From Yersinia entomophaga (lineage in GTDB: Bacteria > Pseudomonadota > Gammaproteobacteria > Enterobacterales > Enterobacteriaceae), in contig NZ_CP010029.1 of the NCBI RefSeq assembly GCF_001656035.1, positions 2,181,076 through 2,245,075 on the forward strand: a stretch of DNA of 64,000 bases. Reading direction: 5' to 3'. The position numbers and the translations under genes were made by a program. This document shows, in pieces, positions 45,128 through 53,000 of this stretch. Positions within the stretch are counted from its first letter, which is position 1, and every line of letters begins with the position of its first letter. The notes under the pieces were generated by a model that searched no databases, had not been told where the DNA came from, and worked only from the letters and a program-made list of their open reading frames with translations.

Positions 45128-47410
45128 TTAATCATCGAATTCCGGCCAGTCGGACAGGGCCGGATACTGAATAACAATGTCGCCGAACGTCATTTTTGCC
45201 CCACGGGCTAACGATTCCAGCTCCCATGGTTGGACGCTGATATCTTTTAGCTGCAGGTCATAGCGGATTTTGGGAATGCGCTGGCGTTCTTCGCGGGTTA
45301 AACGGGCCGATGGCGCAATAAGGCGGCCCTTGGTGGGGTTATAACTGCGTTGCATCTTGCTAATGCGTGGCTGATTTTCTTTCATTCGCGCCACAATCGC
45401 CCTCACGGCGGCAGTGTCGGTGAAGTCAATAACTGCATCCGGTGGGTATTCCATCGCCATCACAGGCGTTTTAGCCTGCCCGTTGGGGTCATTTGGCGCT
45501 TGGGTGTTTCCACCTAACCCACAGTTATTGACAGGACTCCGAGGCGCGCCAGAGGCGCTTTTTAAAGTCAAAGGCTCAACGTCAACGGCACCCGAAACGA
45601 TGCGCCATTGGGTTATGCGGGTTTCATGAACACGGTCAGCACCTAAATGCGGCGCGTAGATACCGACGACTTTCTGTACTTCCTCGTCATAGGCGTTGAG
45701 TTCATCGGCGACGCGCTTGGCTAAACGGACAGTCTGATTTCCGCAATTGGTGCCACCTTGCGCCGTGATGTAGGCAGCAAAATCACCCTCGTCAGCCGCA
45801 TGGCGCACAGCCTCAACGGTTTCGTCGAAAGTCTCGGCTAGACTAATAGAACGAATACGGCGGCACTCGCGATAAACGCCCATGGAGGGCAGACCAATCG
45901 GGCGGAATTGAGGGATACGCCACGTTGCCGCCCACGCTGTCACCGCCGCAGCGGAGTCAGTTAGAAGCTCGCCGGTTTCATGGTCACGTTCACCCTCAAG
46001 CGCATAGCCGTCGATATTTTTGGCAATGTATTTAGCGATGTAGCCAGCGGCCCCGCCTTTGTTCATGTGCTTGCATTCAAAGCGGTATTTAGCGGCTCCG
46101 CGCTCGTCACTGTCTTCTTTCAACGCATACCGGCGCATGACGTCGATAATCTGTTGGCGCTGGCGACGCTCACAAAACAGCATCATGTGCCAGTGCGGGG
46201 TTCCGTCGTGGTGCGGCTCAACCACCCGCATTCCGTAGACGCTTAATTTATTGTCTTTAAAGGCGGTACGCATTTTGCTCCAAATGTTGCAGAGATAACG
46301 CTGTCCGTCTTTGGGGGAATAGGCCTCATCGTCCCACTTGTGGTTAAGCTGGACTTTCTCGTTATCCCCTTTACCGATAACGCGGGTCGGGTGATATTTT
46401 GACGGGGTGGTGATGGTCAGGAACATGCCGACGTGCTTTTGATTGGCAGCATATTTTTCAGTAAAAGCAATGGTGTTCATTAGCTCCATACGGCGAATTT
46501 CTGGATTAGAAATACTCGCCATCACCTTATCAATCAGGTCGATGCGCTCGCCGGTTTCAATGTTTTCTAACTGGCAGCTTTTGAGATATTCCAAATTAGA
46601 CTGACGACGAGCGAACACCTCACGGATGGCCTGCTTACTGGCATAAGACGACGCCGACATATCTCGGCTAACATTACCGACAGCAATCAATAATGCTTCC
46701 CGCCAGCACATACGTTGGGCTTTAAGTTTCCGCTCCCACCATTCGGGATTAACCAGTCGTGACAGACTGGCGATAGCAGACGTGATATCTAACCGGCCTT
46801 TCCGGTATTTGCGCCAGTGCATCGGCGTGATATTAAAAGCGCGCGCCATTTTGGCAATATCGCCGTATATCCGTACCTGTGTATCAGCCTGCAATAAAAC
46901 AGACCTGTCACCCTGATTGGCCTTAATGCATTCATCACAATGATGGTTGTACGCCACCATTAACTCATCACCTATTTTGCGGGCAAAGCGGCGCAGCTCT
47001 TTATCATGCATACCCGCTAGGCTGGCATAGGTTGGTGCATCAGTGGAAAAGCTCATTGACGCACTGAGGCGCATAACATTTTTACTATTGACCACCTGAA
47101 TACGCGGCCAGATACGCTGGTCAAAAACAAACACCAGCCATTTATTAGCATCGTTTAGCCCTTTATTGGCTAACAGGTATTCATAGCGAGAAATGAACTG
47201 GATACGCAGGAAGTGAGGCAAATTATTGATATTGGCTAAAACAGCTTGCCCCTGAATCAGTTGTTCACGGGTAAGCGGTCTTGCTGGTGCAAGGGTTTGG
47301 CGTGGTTTGCTGCCGGGGTAGGCATAGGCAGGAACAGCAGCGCCGCTGCCCGGATAAGGCAACGGCGCTGCTGGGGCAATGCGACCGCGCATATTATTAG
47401 TGCTGGTCAT
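45128..47410 (-). CDS. A: Replication initiation endonuclease GpA (HUH, rolling circle)
   Basis: A 760-residue P2 A homologue that nicks the phage origin and starts rolling-circle replication. The HUH metal motif is GTPHWHMML (His406, His408). The paired catalytic tyrosines are Y457 and Y461 in YIAKYIAKN, with the P2-type spacing. A typical N-terminal QFISRYEYLLANKGLNDANK precedes. In P2 the origin lies within A, but no nick site was identified here. It overlaps the next upstream gene by 14 bp. Confidence 0.95.
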   Translation of the reverse strand: MTSTNNMRGRIAPAAPLPYPGSGAAVPAYAYPGSKPRQTLAPARPLTREQLIQGQAVLANINNLPHFLRIQFISRYEYLLANKGLNDANKWLVFVFDQRIWPRIQVVNSKNVMRLSASMSFSTDAPTYASLAGMHDKELRRFARKIGDELMVAYNHHCDECIKANQGDRSVLLQADTQVRIYGDIAKMARAFNITPMHWRKYRKGRLDITSAIASLSRLVNPEWWERKLKAQRMCWREALLIAVGNVSRDMSASSYASKQAIREVFARRQSNLEYLKSCQLENIETGERIDLIDKVMASISNPEIRRMELMNTIAFTEKYAANQKHVGMFLTITTPSKYHPTRVIGKGDNEKVQLNHKWDDEAYSPKDGQRYLCNIWSKMRTAFKDNKLSVYGMRVVEPHHDGTPHWHMMLFCERRQRQQIIDVMRRYALKEDSDERGAAKYRFECKHMNKGGAAGYIAKYIAKNIDGYALEGERDHETGELLTDSAAAVTAWAATWRIPQFRPIGLPSMGVYRECRRIRSISLAETFDETVEAVRHAADEGDFAAYITAQGGTNCGNQTVRLAKRVADELNAYDEEVQKVVGIYAPHLGADRVHETRITQWRIVSGAVDVEPLTLKSASGAPRSPVNNCGLGGNTQAPNDPNGQAKTPVMAMEYPPDAVIDFTDTAAVRAIVARMKENQPRISKMQRSYNPTKGRLIAPSARLTREERQRIPKIRYDLQLKDISVQPWELESLARGAKMTFGDIVIQYPALSDWPEFDD

Positions 47411-47675
47411 AAGACTGAGTGATTATGTGTTCAGCGATTTGGTTAAGCAGCTCCGCCGCCTCTACACCGTTCAATTCTCGGTTTAGAATTTGATTAGCAA
47501 TCTCATCCAAACGAAATGAAACCAGCGCGGCCTGATTCTTTCTTTCATCCATGCGCGCTTCATTTAGCATTAGCTCCACTGATTCAACTGTCGTCATTGT
47601 TACTGTACTCTCACTGCCCGGCTTGGCTGGGTCTACACCCACCCATATATTTTGTGCTGGATGAGTGTTATTCAA
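47397..47675 (-). CDS. DUF2732-family phage protein
   Basis: A 92-residue protein found just before A in P2-like phages. The core ARMDERKNQAALVSFRLDEI and LNGVEAAELLNQIAEHI match the DUF2732 pattern; the function is unknown. Coupled to the preceding gene by a 4-bp overlap and to A by a 14-bp overlap. Confidence 0.8.
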   Translation of the reverse strand: MNNTHPAQNIWVGVDPAKPGSESTVTMTTVESVELMLNEARMDERKNQAALVSFRLDEIANQILNRELNGVEAAELLNQIAEHIITQSYDQH

Positions 47676-48178
47676 AATGGGATATCTCCATCAAAAGAAT
47701 AAACATCGATAGAGTCGATGCCATCAAATGAAAGCATGACAAAATTAGGCGCAGCAAAATCACATAGAGTAATATCTGTAACTTCTACCACGACTTTACG
47801 CCCGGTATATATATCTCTTTTAAAATCCCACTCAGCCAAAAGCAAATAATCACCAATAGAGTAATATCGGTCATTTTTCCGTAACTCAGCTTTTTTTCTC
47901 CCATCAATTACAGCTTGATAATACTCAGGCATAATTTCTAATTGATGAATTATAGGTGATGCTGTACATTCCTTTTCTTTTCCCCCTGTTATTTTATTGT
48001 TATTTTTTGACTTCACATAAATTAGGTTTGCTGCAGTCATAGCACTTGATAAATGCCCCCTTAACTTAACCTCATTCACTTCCCTATCTATAGGGCAGGT
48101 AGTTCTCTTAAGATACGAAAAAACATCACCAGCACGCTCAATTTCTTCCAGAACGGTATATATATCTGTCTTTTTCAT
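47672..48178 (-). CDS. DUF3850 (ASCH/PUA-like) domain protein
   Basis: A 168-residue protein whose second half (residues about 75-150) is a DUF3850/ASCH-type domain: HQLEIMPEYYQAVIDGRKKAE, LRKNDRYYSIGDYLLLAEWD and a conserved VVEVTDIT strand. Such PUA-related folds are thought to bind RNA or modified nucleotides. The N-terminal half is helical and unrecognised. It is AT-rich compared with A, suggesting recent acquisition. Confidence 0.75.
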   Translation of the reverse strand: MKKTDIYTVLEEIERAGDVFSYLKRTTCPIDREVNEVKLRGHLSSAMTAANLIYVKSKNNNKITGGKEKECTASPIIHQLEIMPEYYQAVIDGRKKAELRKNDRYYSIGDYLLLAEWDFKRDIYTGRKVVVEVTDITLCDFAAPNFVMLSFDGIDSIDVYSFDGDIPF

Positions 48179-48243
48179 TTCTATAACCTTATTTTAGGTA
48201 ATGGAAACCCCGGCGAGTAAAACGCCATATATTTCGATTTTGG

Positions 48244-48555
48244 TTAATTAATAATATTCAGTACGCAGTCATCATTACTAATAAATGACGGTAACGAACG
48301 AGTGAACTCAATTAAATAATTTAATGCTTCAACAACACTCTCTCTTTCTGTTGGACTCAATTCTGAAAACTTCATATTCACATGTCGTTTTTTTAAACCA
48401 GCATGAAAGCAAATTGTTTTACGCAAATGCGCAGGCGACTTATCAAAAGCCTCTTGAGCAATATTCTTTCTATTACGGAAATGTGTTTCTTTTAATTCAG
48501 CAATACGAGTAATACCCGTCATTCTTAACTTTTCAGATTCCGTTAATTGCAACAT
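48244..48555 (-). CDS. Hypothetical early phage protein
   Basis: A 103-residue, probably cytoplasmic helical protein (MLQLTESEKLRMTGITRIAE at the start; FSELSPTERESVVEALNYL near the end). Located between fil and the DUF3850 gene in the early operon of a 186-type phage. Not recognised. Confidence 0.65.
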   Translation of the reverse strand: MLQLTESEKLRMTGITRIAELKETHFRNRKNIAQEAFDKSPAHLRKTICFHAGLKKRHVNMKFSELSPTERESVVEALNYLIEFTRSLPSFISNDDCVLNIIN

Positions 48556-48566
48556 ATAACCCCCAA

Positions 48567-48752
48567 TTAACGCCCGAACAGACGGCGTAATATTGGTGTC
48601 TTCTTTGCAGAGGACAGTTCTTGTAAAAGCGCCTTTTGATTACTTCCCGGCTTCCAGCGCTGGCCGCTCTTCAACTCCAGCACACCGTTACCGAAATGGC
48701 GCAGGTTTACCGGGCTTTGCTGTTTTAACAATGGGGCAATAGTAATAATCAT
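48567..48752 (-). CDS. fil: Phage filamentation protein Fil
   Basis: A 61-residue protein similar in size and pattern to 186 Fil, which inhibits host cell division when expressed (IAPLLKQQSPVNLR, GVLELKSGQRWKPG, RRLFGR). It follows cII by 9 bp in the early lytic operon, as in 186. Confidence 0.8.
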   Translation of the reverse strand: MIITIAPLLKQQSPVNLRHFGNGVLELKSGQRWKPGSNQKALLQELSSAKKTPILRRLFGR

Positions 48753-48761
48753 AAAGACACC

Positions 48762-49271
48762 TCAACTCAAACCGGCGACAGCACTCAATCCGCTAATAAC
48801 ATCAACGGTTGAAGCAAGCGCAGGGGTTGACTGAATACGACATTGTACCGTCAGGCCAATTAATGACAGATGGCGAATCGCTGTATTGACCGTATCCAGC
48901 AGTGACGATTTACGGGAAGCGGTCTTATGATCGCCTTGAACAGCAGCGGCGGCAATCAAGCCAACGGCAGCGGTAGCATGTAGAGCATAAGTTGGGATAT
49001 TACCGGGACAGGCTTCATTGACTGGCACCGATGGCATGCAATTGATTTGTGCCAACATGGCATCAATCAAGCTGGCGTCTTCTGTTGCGTCAGTGATCGC
49101 AAGCAATTCAGTAACCGTAAGATGGTGTGGCTGTTCCGGGTTCAGCTTGTTCCGCAACGTTTGCGCATTCATATCCAACTGTTTCGCCAACTGCGTCAAA
49201 TTGTGACGTGTCGGAAACTGGCGGCATACATTGTCAAAGTGCGGATGTTTAGAAACAGAAAAATCAAACAT
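48762..49271 (-). CDS. cII: CII-type regulatory protein (phage 186 family)
   Basis: A 169-residue transcription activator that in 186 promotes lysogeny by activating a cI promoter. An N-terminal helix-turn-helix is visible (LTQLAKQLDMNAQTLRNKLN), followed by HHLTVTELLAITDATEDASL, the family signature. The C-terminal half is Ala-rich and helical. A perfect palindrome (49286-49302) lies 15 bp before the start codon. Confidence 0.9.
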   Translation of the reverse strand: MFDFSVSKHPHFDNVCRQFPTRHNLTQLAKQLDMNAQTLRNKLNPEQPHHLTVTELLAITDATEDASLIDAMLAQINCMPSVPVNEACPGNIPTYALHATAAVGLIAAAAVQGDHKTASRKSSLLDTVNTAIRHLSLIGLTVQCRIQSTPALASTVDVISGLSAVAGLS

Positions 49272-49285
49272 GTCACATCCTTAAA

Positions 49286-49302
49286 ATTCACTTAAAGTGA
49301 AT
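49286..49302. promoter_or_regulatory. Perfect palindrome between cox and cII
   Basis: ATTCACTT-A-AAGTGAAT overlaps the last codons of the Cox-type gene and ends 15 bp before the cII ATG, just upstream of the AAGGA ribosome-binding site. It could be an operator or an mRNA hairpin limiting cII translation. Confidence 0.4.
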
Positions 49303-49567
49303 ACAGATTATCAATGATGAGCTGAAAACGAGCATGACCGAATGCATTGCGAAGTTGTTCTTCTTTCCAACGCGCATAGTAAATACGAATCGGGCCACCT
49401 GCTCTCTTACATCCCTTGCGAATCATTCGCTTTTCAATTGGTACGCGAGGGTTATCGCCAGTCGTCCAACGGTAAGCGGTACGTTTTGAAACACCCTCAA
49501 GTTTTGCGAACATTTCTAAGCTCACTACAGGAGCAGGAATTTTTATAATTGCGATTTCAGAAGCCAT
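49292..49567 (-). CDS. Cox/Apl-type excisionase and regulator
   Basis: A 91-residue DNA-binding protein. The helix-turn-helix SLEMFAKLEGVSKRTAYRWT belongs to the Cox family of P2-like phages, whose members direct excision and repress the lysogenic promoter (called Apl in 186). ATG 49567 is preferred to the TTG at 49591. First gene of the early lytic operon, divergent from cI. Confidence 0.85.
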   Translation of the reverse strand: MASEIAIIKIPAPVVSLEMFAKLEGVSKRTAYRWTTGDNPRVPIEKRMIRKGCKRAGGPIRIYYARWKEEQLRNAFGHARFQLIIDNLYSL

Positions 49568-49583
49568 GGTGCATGATTCCCTA

Positions 49584-49696
49584 TTTGCCAAAGTTTGTAA
49601 GTGATGCGCCTCTGTTTGCCAACACCAGCCATCAATTACGTAGGTTTAGCCAAAATATATCTCCATATTGGGAGATAGTAAATAGGTTTTGTCAAA
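49584..49696. promoter_or_regulatory. cI / cox switch region with four phased TTTGNCAAA sites
   Basis: Near-palindromic TTTGNCAAA-like sites start at 49584 (TTTGCCAAA), 49615 (TTTGCCAAC), 49646 (TTAGCCAAA) and 49688 (TTTGTCAAA, ending at the base before the cI ATG). Spacings 31, 31 and 42 bp equal three, three and four helical turns. A different dyad TATCTCC-N6-GGAGATA lies at 49658-49677. This is the lysis-lysogeny switch with operators for CI and probably the Cox/Apl protein. Confidence 0.6.
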
Positions 49697-50275
49697 ATGA
49701 GAATTGATTCTTTAGGATGGAGCAACGTAGATGTATTGGATAGAGTCTGTTTGGCATATGGATTTTCTCAGAAAATTCAATTAGCTAACCACTTCGATAT
49801 CGCGTCTAGTTCGCTGTCTAATCGATACACCCGTGGAGCTATCTCTTACGACTTTGCAGCACACTGCGCACTTGAAACGGGGGCAAGCCTTAGATGGTTA
49901 TTGACCGGAGAAGGGCAACAATTTGAAGGTAAGTCTTCATCATCGGATACAAAGAGAATAGAAAAATTCACATTATGTGAAGAAATACTCAAAAGTGATG
50001 GTTATCTGAGTATTGATGTTCAGCTTTTTGGGAAGCCTTTATCTGATGGAATTGCTGTTCGCACTGATGGAAAACTTCACTTTATCGATAAAGCAGCATC
50101 GTTATCGGACGGTTTGTGGTTGGTTGATATTGATGAGTCTATTAGCATTCGTGAACTAACAAAGCTACCGGGCAAAAAATTACATGTTGCCGGGGGGAAA
50201 GTGCCGTTTGAATGCGGGATTGATGAGATCAAATTGATAGGGCGCGTTACGGGTATTTACAGCGAGGTTAACTAA
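49697..50275 (+). CDS. cI: CI repressor (phage 186 type)
   Basis: A 192-residue repressor, the 186 CI length and very close in sequence (MRIDSLGWSNVDVLDR, then QLANHFDIASSSLSNRYTRG helix-turn-helix). The C-terminal domain VDIDESISIRELTKLPGKKL supports oligomerisation and is not the LexA/S24 self-cleaving type, so induction needs an antirepressor rather than RecA cleavage. Its stop overlaps the int start (TAATG). Confidence 0.96.
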   Translation: MRIDSLGWSNVDVLDRVCLAYGFSQKIQLANHFDIASSSLSNRYTRGAISYDFAAHCALETGASLRWLLTGEGQQFEGKSSSSDTKRIEKFTLCEEILKSDGYLSIDVQLFGKPLSDGIAVRTDGKLHFIDKAASLSDGLWLVDIDESISIRELTKLPGKKLHVAGGKVPFECGIDEIKLIGRVTGIYSEVN

Positions 50276-51273
50276 TGGCTGTGCGTAAGAACCCTGCTGG
50301 CGGCTGGATATGTGAACTGTATCCTAACGGATCAAATGGCAAACGCATCAGAAAGAAGTTTGCCACAAAAGGTGAAGCACTAGCGTTTGAACAATACACC
50401 GTTCAAAACCCGTGGCAGGAAGAAAAAGAAGAAAGACGCACATTAAAAGAGCTGATTGACGCATGGTATAGCGCTCACGGCATCACACTTAAAGATGGCC
50501 TCAGACGCCAGCAAGCAATGCATCACGCTTTTGACTGTATGGGCGAACCTCTTGCGAGAGATTTCGATGCGCAAATGTTTTCCCGTTACAGGGAGAAAAG
50601 ATTAAAAGGTGAGCACGCCCGCTCAAACAGGGTAAAGGTGGTATCACCCCGTACACTAAATCTTGAGCTGGCTTATTTCCGAGCGGTATTTAACGAGCTT
50701 AATCGACTCGGTGAGTGGAAAGGTGAAAACCCTTTGAAAAATATGCGACCTTTCCGCACCGAAGAAATGGAAATGGCCTGGCTAACTCAAGACCAGATTG
50801 CATTGCTGCTCGGTGAGTGCAAGCGGCATGACCATCCAGATTTAGAAACCGTAGTGAGAATATGCCTCGCGACTGGCGCGCGCTGGTCTGAGGCCGAGAG
50901 TTTAAGAAAAAGCCAGCTCGCGAAATATAAAATCACCTACACCAACACAAAAGGCAGAAAAAACCGCACCGTTCCCATCAGCCAAGAGCTTTATGACTCT
51001 CTGCCTGATGATAAAAAAGGTCGGTTGTTTAGTGAATGTTATGGTGCGTTCCGGTCTGCATTGGAAAGAACAGACATCGAATTACCGGCAGGACAACTTA
51101 CCCACGTTTTGCGCCACACCTTCGCTAGTCATTTTATGATGAATGGGGGCAATATATTAGTACTGCAAAGAATACTTGGTCATACAGACATAAAAATGAC
51201 TATGCGATATGCACATTTCGCTCCTGAACATCTTGAAGATGCTAAACTATTAAATCCATTGGTAAAAAAATGA
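50275..51273 (+). CDS. int: Tyrosine integrase
   Basis: A 332-residue site-specific recombinase that integrates the phage into ileX. The N-terminal arm-binding domain (1-60) has the AP2-like layout. The catalytic residues are R203 (ATGARWSEA), H277 and R280 (LTHVLRHTF), H303 (LGHTD) and the nucleophile Y312 (MRYAHF). It is co-transcribed with cI, as in 186, so Int is made in lysogens. Confidence 0.96.
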   Translation: MAVRKNPAGGWICELYPNGSNGKRIRKKFATKGEALAFEQYTVQNPWQEEKEERRTLKELIDAWYSAHGITLKDGLRRQQAMHHAFDCMGEPLARDFDAQMFSRYREKRLKGEHARSNRVKVVSPRTLNLELAYFRAVFNELNRLGEWKGENPLKNMRPFRTEEMEMAWLTQDQIALLLGECKRHDHPDLETVVRICLATGARWSEAESLRKSQLAKYKITYTNTKGRKNRTVPISQELYDSLPDDKKGRLFSECYGAFRSALERTDIELPAGQLTHVLRHTFASHFMMNGGNILVLQRILGHTDIKMTMRYAHFAPEHLEDAKLLNPLVKK

Positions 51274-52058
51274 CAACACTCGAAAAAATAATTCAATTTA
51301 TCAAAGAGCACAAATTTCTTTCTGTAATGGTAGCTCTAATTACTACCTTCATTTTGGCGATCCCTCTCATACTCTATATTACGAAATTCAATGCTTCACT
51401 ATCCACTGACCCCAACAAATGGGCTGCATTTGGAACGTATGTTGGAGGCGTATATGGGCCAATAGCAACAATAATTAGCATTGCCGTATTAATCCTTACC
51501 GTTGTAGAAATTAATCAATCTAATAAAATTAGTATTGCGGAAGCAAGAAACAATAATTTTATCAATGAGATAGTCAAGCTTACAGAGATATTATCCAACT
51601 GCCTAGATAAAAACCCTCTAATAATAGACAGAACTTACTTATTTAAATGGTTTAATAAGCAGATGGTTTCAAAATTTGAAAAAAATCACCCTGCAGATGA
51701 ATATGATATTTGGAAAGAATGTATAAAAAAGTTCACTAATGATGAACTCTCTCTTTTCGAAAATGAAGTTGCAATCACAGAAGAGATACTATTAAGAATC
51801 CATTTTATAGTGGATGAAGATCTAAAAGCTAGAGCTAGGGGTATCTTTAAAGGGATAATCACTAACAATGAACGATTCTGGCTCGAATGCTACATACGTA
51901 GGTTTAACTTCCCTTTGGTTCATTTTTTGTCCCTATGGAACTCCTTCAGCATAGTTCCTAAAACGTTAAGTGATATGATCATAGACAAGGAACTTGAAGA
52001 GTTTATTCAGGAATACAGTGGCGATATAGTGGCGATAGATATGGCTAACAAACGGTAA
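51270..52058 (+). CDS. Membrane-anchored abortive-infection-like cargo protein
   Basis: A 262-residue protein with two N-terminal membrane helices (VMVALITTFILAIPLILY and GPIATIISIAVLILTVVE, joined by FNASLSTDPNKWAAFGTYVGG) and a helical cytoplasmic domain. The WAAFGTYVGG helix-2 motif and overall layout resemble the putative phage abortive infection (putAbiC) family. It overlaps int by 4 bp and is AT-rich, so it would be expressed in the lysogen with cI and int. Its last codons lie inside a candidate Int arm site. Exclusion of other phages is inferred. Confidence 0.75.
   Translation: MTTLEKIIQFIKEHKFLSVMVALITTFILAIPLILYITKFNASLSTDPNKWAAFGTYVGGVYGPIATIISIAVLILTVVEINQSNKISIAEARNNNFINEIVKLTEILSNCLDKNPLIIDRTYLFKWFNKQMVSKFEKNHPADEYDIWKECIKKFTNDELSLFENEVAITEEILLRIHFIVDEDLKARARGIFKGIITNNERFWLECYIRRFNFPLVHFLSLWNSFSIVPKTLSDMIIDKELEEFIQEYSGDIVAIDMANKR
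52019..52042 (+). promoter_or_regulatory. Candidate integrase arm-binding site (right)
   Basis: TGGCGATA - TAG - TGGCGATAGATAT, 91 bp before the attR core and within the 3' end of the preceding gene. Matches the left-end element 18420-18443 at 22 of 24 bases in the same orientation. Confidence 0.6.
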
Positions 52059-52132
52059 TAAATGGCAAATAGATGCAAACTATGTCAATGATAAATAACG
52101 CAAACCATTGATTTTCGGTTGTTACTGTAGGA

Positions 52133-52200
52133 ACTCATAATCGCTTGGTCACTGGTTCAAGTCCAGTAGGGGCCACCAAATTTTAGCTGTTAAATCAGTA
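52133..52200. repeat. attR core (68-bp repeat)
   Basis: Identical to 18305-18372; the displaced 3' part of the original ileX (from the anticodon arm to past CCA). It is no longer a tRNA because the 5' half is missing. A terminator AAGCCACT...AGTGGCTTTTTT follows at 52205-52232, the original host terminator of ileX. Confidence 0.95.
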
Positions 52201-52337
52201 TATTAAGCCACTTCTTCGAGAGTGGCTTTTTTGTTTTAGGGGATTTTTTTGTTTTTGGGGCTAATGCCCCCAAAGTGCCGCCAGCCACCAGATCTGCGGT
52301 TCGCGACGACAGTTTGGTGCTTTACCTATTAACCGGC

Positions 52338-52401
52338 TTTACCTATTTACCTATTTACCTATTTACCTATTTACCTATTTACCTATTTACCTATTTACCT
52401 A
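52338..52401. repeat. Octanucleotide tandem repeat (TTTACCTA)8
   Basis: Eight perfect copies of TTTACCTA, with a single extra TTTACCTA copy at 52321-52328 just to the left. It lies between attR and the next gene in non-coding DNA, about 60 bp past the 3' end of the convergently placed gene 52464-52775. Confidence 0.95.
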
Positions 52402-52463
52402 TTTTATCGGCTTAACCGGCGATCTCTGGTTTTTACAATTTAGTCTTGCAGGCCTATCTCTCG

Positions 52464-52775
52464 TTACGAACCTTCTGCGCGGTAGCACTTCTCATACAGT
52501 TTGCCCTGGACGTAATACCAGAGTTCGTTATCCGAAATAACTTGTATTGCCTCCGGCTGCCCGCTCCCCAACACATGGTAATAAATGCTGCCGTCTTCTT
52601 TCTTGGCATAGAAAATTTCGTGTCCCGGACGCTGTAGCGATAACAGGTTGGCGTCCCTCGTCATCTCAAGGTGCTCAACCTTGCTGTCAAACATCTGATT
52701 TTCGCATACATAATCACTGGCCGATGCCTGGAAAACACATAACGACATCGCAGCCATACCCAACTTCCACAACAT
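52464..52775 (-). CDS. Small secreted hypothetical protein
   Basis: A 103-residue protein with an N-terminal signal peptide (MLWKLGMAAMSLCVFQASA, cleavage before SDYVCEN) and one Cys near each end of the mature part, which could form a disulfide. ATG 52775 has GGGAGAAA eight bases upstream and gives a proper signal peptide, so the longer frame to 52823 is not used. Not recognised; probably periplasmic. Confidence 0.7.
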   Translation of the reverse strand: MLWKLGMAAMSLCVFQASASDYVCENQMFDSKVEHLEMTRDANLLSLQRPGHEIFYAKKEDGSIYYHVLGSGQPEAIQVISDNELWYYVQGKLYEKCYRAEGS

Positions 52776-53000
52776 TATATTTCTCCCTAACACGGATAGG
52801 CTTCCTGAGATAAAAGCTATCACAATGATAAAAAATAATAACCTAAACGAAAGCTTTAATATAAATACCTACATTTAATAATACATCTTGCTTATATCTC
52901 ATCTGCCAAACACCCTTAAATCAGATTTTTTCCCATTTTTTGTCCTATATTTATACGTGATATTAACCTGTGCAATGGAGCCCTGTGTTTGGGAGATAAT

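Larger units (their letters stand above)
18305..52200. mobile_element. P2/186-family prophage inserted in ileX
   Basis: About 33.8 kb bounded by a 68-bp perfect direct repeat (18305-18372 and 52133-52200). Gene order follows P2: ogr-D-U-T-E-FII-FI-fibre-H-I-J-W-V-S-R-lysis-X-L-M-N-O on the minus strand, P-Q on the plus strand, then cos, cargo genes, A, early genes, CI and Int. The repressor and Cox/CII/Fil set are of the phage 186 type. All P2-type structural genes are present; W is disrupted by an insertion sequence. Three cargo loci (30696-31427, 40868-44547 and 51270-52058) are AT-richer than the phage core. Confidence 0.97.

Noticed and set aside
52133..52209. A second tRNA-Ile gene at the right prophage end
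   Set aside because: Only the 3' half is present (from the anticodon arm). The D-arm and the 5' acceptor strand are missing, so it is the attR remnant.
52321..52410. The tandem TTTACCTA array as a CRISPR or phage attachment structure
   Set aside because: The units are contiguous without spacers, and the array lies outside the att repeat. It is a simple-sequence repeat.
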